In this document: one piece after another, positions 1-9,810 of the stretch
How the letters are laid out: each line of letters begins with the position of its first letter
Numbering within the stretch: the first letter of the stretch is position 1
From: Cynocephalus volans
Lineage: Eukaryota; Chordata; Mammalia; Dermoptera; Cynocephalidae
Direction: 5' to 3'
Assembly (NCBI RefSeq): GCF_027409185.1
Contig: NC_084463.1
Location: forward strand, 111,276,133-111,340,132
DNA: 64,000 bases
Made by a program: the position numbers and the translations under genes
The notes under the pieces: model-generated
What the model saw: the letters and a program-made list of their open reading frames with translations, nothing else
What the model was told of the DNA's origin: nothing
Database searches by the model: none

Positions 1-152
1 TACCTGGTGGGCTGCTTAAAACACAGATTGCTAGCCCTACCCTTAGAGTTTCTGATTCTGTAGGTCTGGGGAGAAGCCCAAGAATTTGCATTTCTTTTAT
101 ATTCCCAAGTGATGCTGCTGCTGCTGTTTGGGACCACATCCTGAGAATTACC
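1..152 (+). mobile_element. MER5A (hAT-Charlie) fragment, cut by window edge
   Basis: Non-autonomous hAT-Charlie DNA transposon. It matches remembered MER5A in order: 'gcttaaaacacagattgct', 'agagtttctgattctgtagg', 'aagaatttgcatttct', 'gtgatgctgctgctgctg' and a terminal 'ggaccacatcctgagaatta'. The first 30 or so bases of the element lie outside the window. It is an old fossil with no coding capacity. Confidence 0.9.
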
Positions 153-1560
153 CATTTGGGTAATAGGAAGCTGTTGGAAAGTGTTAGTTAGGAGAAGCAG
201 AGCCAAGCCCCAGGTAAGTAGGATCTGTTTTCTGGGATTAGGGTTTCTGGTATCCCTTGTAAATCAGTTAGGGCAGCTAAATATATTAAGGAGAGTGGAT
301 ACACAAAATCCCCCATCTTGTCCTTCCAGGGGAAGTTTTATAGCTCTATTCATTCAAGTAGGAGTTCTATCCAAGTGTCTTCCTGTTTAAGGAGGTTTTG
401 CCCACAGATCATTTAAGGAATCGCCATACCATTACAAGAAGCTCACCCCTAGAGCTTTTACATAGTGAGCTCTCAAATGATTTAAATGTTTATTTGCACT
501 TTATTAATTACTCCCTGGAGAATCTGGGGACCAGAGAAACCTAAAGCTACCAACTAAAAGATGAGTCATTTGTGGCGATAAGGCTTTCTTGAAAACTTTT
601 ATTAGTTCAATAAATACTTGACTTCAAAATTATAACTCGTGTGTGTGTGTGTGTTTGGAGAGGGGTGGGGGTAGGAAGGACATGGAGCCAGAGTGGCAGG
701 GCCTCACACACATTAGCAAATGTTTGCTGGGTGAAGACGTGACAAGTAGATGCTGATGGGAATCCAGGGCAGACTGAGTGAGGGAATTTGGACTGATAGA
801 AGTTGTCAGGTTGTCTCTGTTTCTGGGCTGGGGTTTGGAATCTTGCCTTGGGAAGCCAAGCCTTCTTGGAGCTCAATCCTCTTTTGTGTCCTCTGAGCAT
901 ACTAATAAGATGTTCTTGTGCATGGAGGGAAAATGGCTGTACCCTTCCTTCCCCTGGGGGCTCAGACCAAGCTTGCTCTTAGGTTGGGGCCTGGGGCTCA
1001 GAGGTGGTAGAAGGAGTCCATCATTATTCACTTGTTGGAATATAGTCTCCAGGATAAACTAGCTTTGGGATGTGGTGGGGAGAGTGGGCGCAGGAAGAAC
1101 ATCTGAACTGATTGTCTTTTGCCTACTTCCAAACTCAGCCCCAGCCTTTCCTGAGAGCCAGGACAGGACAGGGGCGGTGAGATCTCTATTACACACTGAT
1201 GGAGGCTGCCCATTAGAGAGCTCATGCTGTCGGAAGGGCTGCCATCCCCAACTAGCTCAACTGTTACCAAACCTAGCCTGTCAGCAGCGGTATAGGGAGA
1301 CGCAAAGTCTCTTCAAAGGTAACAGGTTCTGCCTCTTGGTGTCAAGGAGAAAAGGAGAGGGAAGGATGGATGGGGAGGGGGTCCACTCAGAAGCTGCAAT
1401 CAAGATGAGGTTGTTCTTAATTGAAATAGGTCCAGGCAGCATATTTCCATAATTCCCCGTTAAAGAGGTCCTGATGTACATGAGTCATTGCAGAAGCTGA
1501 GACTCCCCGAGTCAGCACTGTTCTGTGTCTGAGCCTCCTCAAATCAAAAAGACAATCCAT
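153..1560. other. Unique sequence, no gene recognised
   Basis: I recognise no repeat family or coding exon here, apart from a short TG microsatellite at 639-654. Open frames of 60-126 codons occur on both strands without recognisable domains and look like chance frames in a G-rich stretch. Confidence 0.5.
639..654 (+). repeat. (TG)8 microsatellite
   Basis: Short pure TG dinucleotide run in unique sequence. Confidence 0.9.
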
Positions 1561-1562
1561 TT

Positions 1563-2035
1563 CAATCACTCAGGCTTTCTGAGCATCTGAGGTATGCCTG
1601 GCCTTGTGCCATACACTGTGCCCAGCCTAGAGAGGGACACAGCAATAGATAATGGCTTTAGTCCCTGACACACAGGGCAAAAGCCTCAGCTGGACCCTGA
1701 CCTTGGGGGAGCAACATGGATTCAGGAGCACCCAGGCTACCTTGGGTGGGTTCTGGTCTTTCCTGTGATGATGACACACAGGTAGTGTGGGACAGAGTGA
1801 AGCATTCTGGATTTGGACACAGGAGGTCTGAGTGGCATTTATTTAGCACAGATTTGTTAGATCTACCTTGTTCAGGGGCTTGGGATTCAAAAATGAATAC
1901 AAGACAATTAGAACCCTCAACAAGCTCTAAGGGCAGGGACAGACACTAAACCGAAAATTGAGTTCAGTGTGATAAGTGCTGTGTCTGGCAAGCACAAAAT
2001 ATTCTGGGAGTGCTGAGAAGGGAGAGACTAATTCT
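1563..2035 (-). mobile_element. L2 LINE 3' fragments
   Basis: Two pieces (about 1563-1670 and 1837-2035) resemble the reverse complement of the L2 3' end. They show the order 'tgagcatctgaggtatgcct', then a 'gggacacagcaatagat'-like stretch, then 'gataagtgctgtgtctgg'. The segment between them is too diverged to assign. Old and non-coding. Confidence 0.55.
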
Positions 2036-2119
2036 GCCTGGTGGAGGTGGGTGGTGGGGTGGTTAAGAATGTCTTATTCTTAGCTTCCTCCATCATTGTG
2101 GTATAATCTTGGGGGATCG

Positions 2120-2225
2120 TATAATCTTTAGTGAGCCTCAGTTTCCTCATATGTAAGATGGGGATAATATAATCCATTCTCAGTGATGCTTGAAGATTCA
2201 TGAGAGGATGGATATAAAGGTCTTG
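2120..2225 (+). mobile_element. MIR SINE fragment
   Basis: Contains the MIR core and 3' part: 'cctcagtttcctcatatgta', 'agatggggataatataatcc', then a 'tgaagattcatgagagga'-like stretch. tRNA-derived SINE shared by mammals. Confidence 0.8.
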
Positions 2226-2867
2226 GTGGAACCTGCTTTGTGCTTGTTCTTGTATTTCCATGGGTGTCTCTCCTGACTTTTGTCTTTAAGTGTGAGCATA
2301 TTGAGAGAAGGTGCTAGCTGTGAGGCTGCCCTGGCATGTAGCACAGCTGTCTTGGGCTGCTGGTAAAAGGCCCACAGGCCACACTGGTCCTGGCAGATGT
2401 TTCTCTCTTCCTTCTCAGCATGGTCACTGAGGCTGGAAGTGATGGCCCTGAGTCATTAAGTCAAGACAAAGTAATTTCCATTCTTTGAAAGAAAGCATGG
2501 AAGTGTGTCATACACTTTTGAAATATTTTTATCCCGAATAGATTTCAATACATGTCTTTAGGTTTGGCATCTTTAGTAACTTTGAGACATCAACGTTTTC
2601 ATTTTACTGGTGAAAATATTGAGTCTCAGAGATTCTAAGTTCTCTAAAGTTACATAGGTATTAAACTTGGTGGAGCTAAAATTTAAAGTATTGTCTATGG
2701 AACTTGAGGGACTAAGATATTTCTGTGAAGTCATGCTGCCTTTCATACATGTAATTCTATGACTTATATAGTGATATATCCCCATCATTGATTTGCTCAT
2801 TAATGACTTCATTTTGGCTTTGCAATAGTTAAAAAATGTTACATGTTACATGTCAGTAAGTTCAATT
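2226..2867. other. Unique sequence
   Basis: No repeat family or coding pattern recognised. AT-rich towards the right end, leading into an L1 remnant. Confidence 0.4.
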
Positions 2868-3075
2868 TGACTTCTGGCTCCAGCAATGTGGTAGATGAAG
2901 AATGTGTAAAACTTCCCACATAACAACACCTAGAAATGCTGGATAAGGTGTAATAACAACAACTTAACAACTCAAACTCAATAGTTGAATTTTCAAGAAC
3001 AAGGAAAATCCTTAGAGGCGCAAAGTGAAGAAAAAACTGAAAACAAGCAGTAAATACAGAGCTGAGGTTATAGCT

Positions 3076-3076
3076 G

Positions 3077-3110
<34 letters not shown>

Positions 3111-3143
3111 GCGTGTGCGTGTGCGTGTGTGTGTGTGTGTGTG
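3076..3143 (+). repeat. (GT)n with GTGCGT interruptions
   Basis: 68 bp of alternating purine-pyrimidine sequence. Pure GT flanks a core in which GTGTGC hexamers repeat. It sits inside the L1M remnant. Confidence 0.95.
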
Positions 3144-4339
3144 GAGAGTAATTGATCCTGCTAATTTGGGGCTCAGGTTATAACATTCACAGTGGGATGA
3201 GAGGAGGGTCTTGAGCTTGCTTAAAGCAGAGTGTTAGAATTAAGAATCTGCCATGAAACAATATGTGAGCTTACAATAAAAATTACAAAATAAATGAGGA
3301 AATGGTTTATTTTGTGTGAAAGTCAGGAGATGCAATAAAAAGGATAATTAGATATATAAGAATTTAAAACACTAAAAATCAACATGAAAGAAAATATGTA
3401 ATAAGGATTTTAAAAATTATCTAGATATAAGAAAAGAACAAAATTTTAAAAAAACAAATATAATTTCTAGAATAAAATTATGGTCTTCCAAAATAAAAAA
3501 AAAGTCATTGAATTTGTTAAACAGCAAATTAAATGCAGTTGAAGAACAAATTAGTGAAATAGAAACAATATCTGAGGAAATTCCTAAAAAACAGGACAGA
3601 GAGACAAAAATGTGAAAAAAAAAGTGTGTGTGTATGAACTTCATAAAAAGATCCCAAAACAAAAAGAAAGTCATAACAGCAACAAGAGAGAAAAGACAAA
3701 TTGCTCATAAAAGAATGACAATTAGACTGATAGCAGTCTTCTTAACTGCAACAATAAATTCTAGAAGACAAGGGAATACTATTTTTAAGAGTTGAGGGAA
3801 AATAGCTGTCAACTGAGAATTCCAGCCCTTTATCATTCAAGAGAAAAGATTAAGTAAAGACATTTTTAGATGAAGACTGCGTAAATACCACTAAGTGACT
3901 CTGTCTTTAAGAACTACTCAAGAATGTACTTCAGAAATAATAAAACTAAATCTAAAAGGAAGGAAAGGGAAACAGAAAGTGACAAAAGCTACAAGGCACA
4001 GGTGTTTTTATAGAAGCATTGTAGGAAATCTTCAAAGATCTCCAGATAATCCCTCTTAAACTAATTCAGATAACAGAAAAAAGACAGAAAGCTACCAAAA
4101 ATGGACAAGGATAACATAAGAAATTAGAGAGCAATCTCTCTTATTTACACAGATGCAAAAATCGTAGGAAAATCACAATCAGTTGTTTATTAAGAAAAAT
4201 AATGCAACCAAATAGGATTCATCTCTGGAATTCAAAGACAGTTCAATATTAGAGCATCTGTTAGTGTAATACTCCTCATTAATAAATTAAAAGGAGAAAA
4301 ACCATATGATTTTCTTAGTGCAGAAAAAATTCTATAAAT

Positions 4340-4412
4340 GCATTTATATAATTTATTATTATAATATATAATATATATCATTTATAATATATATTATTTA
4401 TGATATATTGTT
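4340..4412. repeat. AT-rich (TA)n-like tract
   Basis: Nearly pure A/T with overlapping 'taatatata' palindromes, inside the decayed L1 ORF2 region. Confidence 0.8.
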
Positions 4413-5061
4413 GTCACTTATTACAACTCTTACAAAATTAGGAATAGGAGAAAATTTTTATAATCTGATATAGAGTATCATATAGCCAAAATGCACATGG
4501 GAGAATACACCTAGGATAATTTGGGAGAAGAAGCAGATTTGTGGAGAGGTGGTAGAATACTTCCAGACTTTTCATAAAGACAGAGTGTTCTTAGGAAAAG
4601 GATAGACAAATAGACCAATGGAACTGAATAAGAGAGCCCAGAAACACCTCCGTGTGTGAAGTCTTGAAATATGGCAGATGTAGCATTATGAATTGGTGAA
4701 AATAAAGGGATCTTATCAATAAGCTAATGGTTAGCCATACAGAAAAGTAAAATATATCCCACCTTTCATCAAATGCAAGAATAAATTCAAGATAAGCCGA
4801 AGATCTAATTGGGGAAAACAAAACTGTAAAATTTTTGGAAGAGGGTATGAGAATATCTTTATGAAAGTGGATTAGGAAAGAACCCTTAAGTTATGAAAAG
4901 CAAAACTATATAAAGATTGACAGTGTTTACCATCTTAAAATTGAAAGCCACAACCATAAATCAAGGGAAATGACTGGACCCAGATTGGGAGAATTTTTTT
5001 TTTTCAGTCTAGCAAGAATTGGTATTCTTTATATCTCAAGGACTCAACTAAATCAGTAAGG

Positions 5062-5081
5062 AAAAAAAAAAAAAAAAAAAA
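5062..5081 (+). repeat. A20 homopolymer
   Basis: Uninterrupted A run within L1M ORF2 3' sequence. It is not at an element end, so it more likely expanded in place than marks a retroposon tail. Confidence 0.85.
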
Positions 5082-5323
5082 GCCAGAAAATTAGAAAAGA
5101 ATATGAGCAGGCAATTTAGAGAGAGGAAACCCAAATGACCAAGAAACATATAAAAAGATGCTCCTGCTCAGCCTCGTTGGCAAACGTTATAAAGCAAATC
5201 ACACCTAGTTTTGGAGAGAATGGGAGGAAATGGGAACTCATACAGTAATTTGCAGGAGTGCAGATTAATATAGTTCCTTTGGGGAGCGATTTACAAAGAC
5301 TCTGTAAAGTTGAAGATGCACAT

Positions 5324-5800
5324 TGTATCTGCCAGGGTTCTGGAAGGAAACAGGTGGCACACTCAAATTTGATAATTTGAGAAGAGTCTAATAATGTGAC
5401 TATTTAGAAAGGTATGTCTAGGATTGTCTAAAGGTATTTTAGACAATCTATAAAAGCACAAGGGATACAGCTGTACCCAAGAATTAGTGGGACCTGACCA
5501 CTCCCAGGCCTGAAGGGGGAAGCCGAGGGAGCAGTTAGTAGAACATGGAGACAGAGAGGGCTGCGAGGAGAAAGTGGCCTGTGACTGTCAGTGGAGGGGC
5601 CTAGCCAGCCTGCTTCAGTCCCACAGGGAGGGGAGTAAATACCCCGGTCTCATTTCCTCCCCTTCCAATTTCCCATTGGTCCTCTTCATTGGCCAAACAG
5701 AATGGGACAGAAGGCAAGGGAGCCTGCAGATTAGTCCATATAATTTATCCTCCTGGGGCCCAGGCAAAATGCTAACACCTGTTCAATCTCAGCAGGGGGT
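5324..5800. mobile_element. Solo LTR, ERVL-like (family not named)
   Basis: Starts 'tgtatctgccagggttctgg', a diverged form of the 'tgtattagtcagggttct' end shared by several ERVL LTRs. The 3' portion ('cccattggtcctcttcattg', 'gaatgggacagaaggcaagg', 'gcctgcagattagtccatat') is typical of mammalian LTRs. It interrupts the L1M 3' region, so it inserted later. No internal viral genes are present. The right border is approximate. Confidence 0.6.
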
Positions 5801-5812
5801 CCATGAGTGAGT

Positions 5813-5890
5813 TACTTGCCATTTAGTCTTATTTTCTGTATGTTTGAAACACTATGTAATCAAAATTTTAAAAATGATAATGAAGGAAAG
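5813..5890 (+). mobile_element. Probable L1M 3' terminal piece
   Basis: 'tattttctgtatgtttgaaa' followed by an A-rich stretch resembles the L1M 3' end. It probably belongs to the L1 at 2868-5323, split by the LTR. Confidence 0.5.
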
Positions 5891-5948
5891 GATGAATGTT
5901 TGATATATATATATATTTTTAAAAGAGCAAAATTTCACTCATCTAAAG

Positions 5949-6537
5949 CAGAATTTGACAAAGTTTTTCAGTAAAGGGCAAGAGAGTAAATATTTTTGCC
6001 TTTGTGGGTATATTAGTCTGTTTCTGTTACTAATAACAGAATACCTGAAACTGGGTATTTTATAAAGAAATGAAATTTATTTTTATAGTTTCGGAGGCTG
6101 GGAAGTCCAAAGTCCAGGGAGCACATCTGATGAGGGGCTTCTACTGGGTGGGAGCTTTACAGAGTTCCATGGTGACCACTTGCTCTCTTTATAAAGCCAT
6201 CAGAACCATGCCCATGACCACCCATTAAACCAACAACCTATTATTCCATGAGTGCATCAATCCATTCACCAGGGCACGGTCCTTGAGATCCAATCACCTC
6301 TTAAAGGCCCCACTTTCCACCACCCTACTGAGGGTTAAGTTCCAACATGAGATTGGGGGGACATTCAAACCACAGCTGTGGGCTATAGAGTCTCTCACAA
6401 CTACTCAACTCTGCTGTGGGGCTCACAAGCAACCATTGGCTGTATACAAATGAATGAGTGTGGCTATGTTCTAATAAAGCTTTATTTACAAAACCAGGTG
6501 GCCAGTTGGATTTGGCCCACGGGCTATAGTTTGCCTG
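5949..6537 (-). mobile_element. hAT-Charlie-type element, split by an LTR
   Basis: The halves 5949-6008 and 6378-6537 join into one non-autonomous hAT of about 220 bp. It is the family whose ends resemble 'caggggtcggcaaac', and contains 'agtaaagggcaagagagtaa', 'caactactcaactctgctgt', 'aataaagctttatttacaaa' and 'atttggcccacgggctatag'. The ends are CAG...CTG. It is flanked by 8-bp duplications, atctaaag (5941-5948) and atctagag (6538-6545), which differ at one base. Strand is given relative to the copy at 32848. Confidence 0.85.
6009..6377 (-). mobile_element. MST-like MaLR solo LTR
   Basis: Reverse complement of an MST-type LTR. In order: 'tattagtctgtttctgttac', 'acagaatacctgaaactggg', 'ggctgggaagtccaaagtcc', 'cctcttaaaggccccacttt', 'gttccaacatgagattg', 'cattcaaaccacagct'. 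A perfect 5-bp duplication, gtggg (6004-6008 and 6378-6382), flanks it. It sits inside the hAT element. No internal retroviral sequence, so it is a solo LTR. MST versus a late MLT1 subfamily needs alignment. Confidence 0.85.
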
Positions 6538-6545
6538 ATCTAGAG

Positions 6546-7004
6546 AATCTGTTTATCAGGCATACTTCTTTCCTCCCAAAATGTGTTTTAACCAATATGT
6601 TTAAATGTGTATTGACCAATAGCATTTTTTGGTTTAGATATCTCCTCATCACTGGCCAAGCTATATATGGCTAAAGAGTGGGCACTGTCTGTCTTTGTTT
6701 TGTTTTGCTGTGGGCGTTAGCGATCCTTCCGGGCTTCACTTAAGCCTGTTGTATGCATGCTTTGGAAGAGCCAAAAGTCCTCACACCCTAGGGTGAGCAC
6801 TCACTTGAGCTCAGCAGAATGAACAAAGAAGCATTAGCAGACATTTTTGACAGCTGCAGCCATCATTAGTAGGTTGCTGTGACTTGGAAATCTGGTATAT
6901 GATCAGGATTATTTAGTTGGTTTCATTCTATGGGCAACATGTGCAGTGGTTGGGGACATGGACTCTTAACTAACAATAGCGCCCAGCTCGCAGGGAGCCA
7001 AAGG
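6546..7004. other. Unique sequence
   Basis: No repeat or coding family recognised. Confidence 0.4.
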
Positions 7005-7490
7005 CTGTTTCAGTTATCTATGGTGGCGAGGCAAACCACTCCAGAACAGTGGCTTAAGTTCAGTTATTTTACTCATGAATCTTGGAGTAGACTGGGTTCA
7101 GCTAGGCAGTCCTTTCTCGGGCTCTCTTGGTGGTGGGGGAGGCTGGGGTCCTCTTAAAGGCTTTCTCCTTGGCTGGGGCCAGGTTGGGAGCACTCACGCA
7201 CCTGGGGCTGGATCCACTGAGGCTCTTCAGGAATCTCTCTCTCTGTCTCTCCATGTGGTCTTTCCACAGGCTGGCCTCAGAGTAGCTGAACTCCTTATTG
7301 GCTAAAGGCTTACAAATCTCAGAGAAGCTGGGAAATCTCTGTGGCCTTTTTTCACCTAGTCTCTGAAGTCATGGCATGTTACTCTTGCCTCATTCAGCTC
7401 AGTTCCCTGTGGCAGTCACCAAGGCTGTGAAAATCAACATAGCTAATGGGGGGTGGGGTGGTGGAGAGAATACAGAAATTCCTCAATTTT
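7005..7490 (-). mobile_element. MLT1-like LTR, diverged
   Basis: Resembles a reverse-complement MLT1 LTR: 'cagttatctatggtggc', 'acagtggcttaagttcag', 'tctccttggctggggccagg', 'cctagtctctgaagtcatgg', then a G-rich stretch matching the 'aaggggagggg' region. Borders are approximate and the subfamily is unresolved. Confidence 0.6.
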
Positions 7491-7684
7491 CTAGCTGGGG
7501 GAGTTAGTACTTACAAACAGACACAGGCCCTCTAACTGGTTCATGGACAGGAATCTCCTGCCTCTGCAGAACCCCCTGCAGCTCATACCCCTCTCCTCTT
7601 CCACACAGACCTGCTAACAAGCTCTCTCCCATAGCTACATTCTGTCAAAGATTTGGGCCTTGAGCCTTCTCTTGGACTCCTTCT

Positions 7685-7897
7685 CTCAGTTGTTCAGCAT
7701 CACTAATGGAGCACCTCCTATGAGTTCAGGGTGCTGGGGACACAGAGTGAAGACATAGGCTGCATTTTTGGCCTGCATCTGTGAAACTGTGGCAGGCCAG
7801 CTTGTTAGCTTGCGGGTAGAGAAGAATATCAGACCCTTCACAGTTCTTGACACCATGCAGTGGGATATTTATGATTCTGTAAAGACCCAGATCATAA

Positions 7898-7944
<47 letters not shown>

Positions 7945-8235
7945 CGCGCGCGCGCGCGCATGTGTGTGTGTGTGTGTTGGGGGTGAGGCTTAGAGGAAGG
8001 ACAATACATCTGACATGAAAATGTGTGTGCATGTTTGGTGAGGGTGCCATTAGAGGAGTCACCACAGGAGAGTGACATTTGAGCTGGGTCTCCAAAGGTG
8101 AGCAGGTATTCTCCAGGCAAACTCTGTAGGGAAGGGCATTTCTGGCAGAGGAACGGAATGTGCTAAGGTCCAGGGAAATTTTAGGGAATGTGGGCAGTTT
8201 GAGAAGAGCAGAAAGAGCAGAGAGACAGCTCCAGG
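7685..8235 (-). mobile_element. L2 LINE 3' fragments flanking a TG/CG tract
   Basis: 7690-7760 ('aatggagcacctcctatgag', 'gtgctggggacacagagtga') and 8055-8230 ('agtgacatttgagctgggtc', 'aagggcatttctggcagagg', 'aatgtgctaaggtccaggg') are reverse-oriented L2 3' segments. The middle is not recognisable. Confidence 0.65.
7899..7977 (+). repeat. (TG)n(CG)n(TG)n alternating tract
   Basis: About 42 bp of TG, an 18-bp CG-rich core, then 17 bp of TG, almost all alternating purine-pyrimidine. The CG core is unusual because CpG decays quickly in mammalian DNA. A classic candidate for Z-DNA. Confidence 0.95.
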
Positions 8236-8297
8236 AATCTGCCCAGAATTCCCAAGTTACTCCCACACAGGTGGACTTTGGCAACATCATATGGTAC

Positions 8298-8520
8298 CAT
8301 AGAAAGAACTGGAGCATTGAAGTCAGATAGAGCTGAATTTGAATCCCAGAGCTGGCACTTGTATCCTCTGTGACATGGAATAAACCACTAATCTCTCTGA
8401 GCTATAATTTTCTCATCTGTAAAATGGGGTAATAATGTCTTCCTTATGAAAGTAGATAGGAACGAAATGAAATGATGTATGAGAAAGCACTTGGCCTTGT
8501 ACCTAGCATGTTGTGTTTAC
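8298..8520 (+). mobile_element. MIR SINE, nearly full length
   Basis: MIR landmarks in order: 'ttgaagtcagatagagctga', 'tttgaatcccagagctggca', 'atctctctgagctataattt', 'tcatctgtaaaatggggtaa', then 'agcacttggccttgtaccta'. Confidence 0.9.
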
Positions 8521-8560
8521 TTGAACATAGTAACATTACCCTCCATATAAAGCTGCTGTG

Positions 8561-8606
8561 AGGTGTGCGTGTGCGTGTGCGTGTGTGTGTGCCTGTGTGC
8601 GCATGC
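8561..8606 (+). repeat. (GTGTGC)n-rich microsatellite
   Basis: GTGCGT hexamer units, then GT repeats and a 'gtgcgcatgcatgc' alternating tail. Confidence 0.9.
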
Positions 8607-8754
8607 ATGCTCATACACATAAATACAGGCACATAACAGGTGCAAAAACAGCACTTACACATGGAAGTTCCCTTTCCCCCTTATTGCCTAATACTGTCTC
8701 CTTGACACTGAAATGGCTTATGTCGCAGTGAATGATGGAAAGCAAACACATGTA

Positions 8755-8960
8755 GAGTAAAGATAAACCTGGGTCCAAGCAATAGCTCTGCCACTTACCA
8801 CCCACACGATTCTGGTGAATCACATCCCCTCTCTGATCCTCCACTTTATTACTTGTAAAATGGGAGATATTGAGACCTAACTTGTAGGGTTGGTATGAGG
8901 GTCGAATGAAGATAATAAATCTAAAGTGCCTGACATAGTTCATGGGCACTGAAAAACTGT
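8755..8960 (+). mobile_element. MIR SINE
   Basis: 'aacctgggtccaagcaatag', 'ctctgccacttaccaccc', 'ttacttgtaaaatgggagat', 'cttgtagggttggtatgagg' and 'taaagtgcctgacatagttc' match MIR from mid-element to 3' end. Confidence 0.9.
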
Positions 8961-9411
8961 TCTTGTGATGTGAAATTGCTTTGTATGGCATAAAGCACTC
9001 TACAAAAGTAAGAGATTATTACTTTATTAAGGCAAAATCCATGGTTCCAAAGGTTAATGGCTATTTCAAGTCAAGGTTTTACTTTTCTGCTGACTCTTTG
9101 TTGTTGGAGATGGAGTGGTGGAAGAATGACTCCTTCATGTCCTTTATTATGTAGTGTTACCCTTATTCTGTGACAACTGGACAAGCCACAGAACAGCCCA
9201 CCCCATGTCAAGACAAAATGCTGCAAGGTTATCTCTTGATGCCCCGGGGGAAAGAGCATGCTTGTAATTGTGTGAAATGTGATGAAACATGAAACACGGA
9301 CAGTACGGTAAACAAGTTACATTAACTACGAAATATACATAATGATTCTGAGACACTTGAAAATTTGAAATGTGAAAATTTTCTTTAGAAACCATAAATT
9401 AAGAAACTTAT

Positions 9412-9427
9412 GAGCGCCATCTTGTGG
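9412..9427 (-). promoter_or_regulatory. Possible CTCF-binding motif
   Basis: The minus strand reads CCACAAGATGGCGCTC, which fits the core consensus CCASYAGRKGGCRS at all but one position. It lies in sequence I cannot assign to a repeat. Motif match only; occupancy unknown. Confidence 0.35.
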
Positions 9428-9497
9428 AGAGATTCCCCTTAAATCATCACAGTGGGGAACACTCCATCCCCTAAGAGAACCTGGAAAAAGGCAGAGG

Positions 9498-9552
9498 ACA
9501 TCCATCCACCCACCCACACATCCATCCATTAATCCATGCATCCATCCATTTG
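9498..9552 (+). repeat. (CATC)n/(CCAT)n microsatellite
   Basis: Imperfect tetranucleotide repeat with CCAC and ATGC variants, directly next to an L2 fragment. Confidence 0.85.
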
Positions 9553-9554
9553 TC

Positions 9555-9810
9555 TAATAATCCATTCAATCATTTGTTCATAAACTCAACATTTGTTGAG
9601 TGCTTTCTATGCTTTGGTCTGAGAGATGCCAGGACCCTGCCCAAAAGGAGGCCATGGTGGGTGATGGTAACCATAGGAAAACCAACACTGTTGGGGAGTC
9701 TTATTGGAGGCCACTTAATCCAGTTGTTGTTGTTGAGGTGGTGGAGACAGGCAGGGAAGGCTTCCTGATGGAAGTGGCACCTAAGCTGAGATCTGAAGGA
9801 CGATAAGAGT
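9555..9810 (-). mobile_element. L2 LINE 3' fragment
   Basis: 'ctcaacatttgttgagtgct', 'gagatgccaggaccctgccc', 'gggaaggcttcctgatggaa' and 'ctaagctgagatctgaagga' follow the order of a reverse-complement L2 3' end. Confidence 0.75.

Larger units (their letters stand above)
2868..5323 (+). mobile_element. Ancient L1M LINE, internally deleted
   Basis: Sense-orientation L1 debris. The start at 2868 resembles the L1M 5' end ('cttctggctccagcaatgtgg'). At 3700-3960 is the ORF1/inter-ORF region ('aatgacaattagactgatag', 'agacaagggaatact', 'gaatgtacttcag'). At 4110-4330 are reverse-transcriptase domain remnants, and at 4590-5320 the ORF2 C-terminal region ('agaccaatggaactgaataa', 'gcagattaatatag'). Much of ORF2 is deleted and every frame is broken. 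A GT microsatellite, an AT-rich patch and an A20 run have grown inside it. The 3' end appears to resume after the LTR, at about 5813-5890. Confidence 0.8.

Noticed and set aside
5062..5081. A20 as a SINE or retrogene tail
   Set aside because: L1 ORF2 sequence continues on both sides, with no element body or target duplication.
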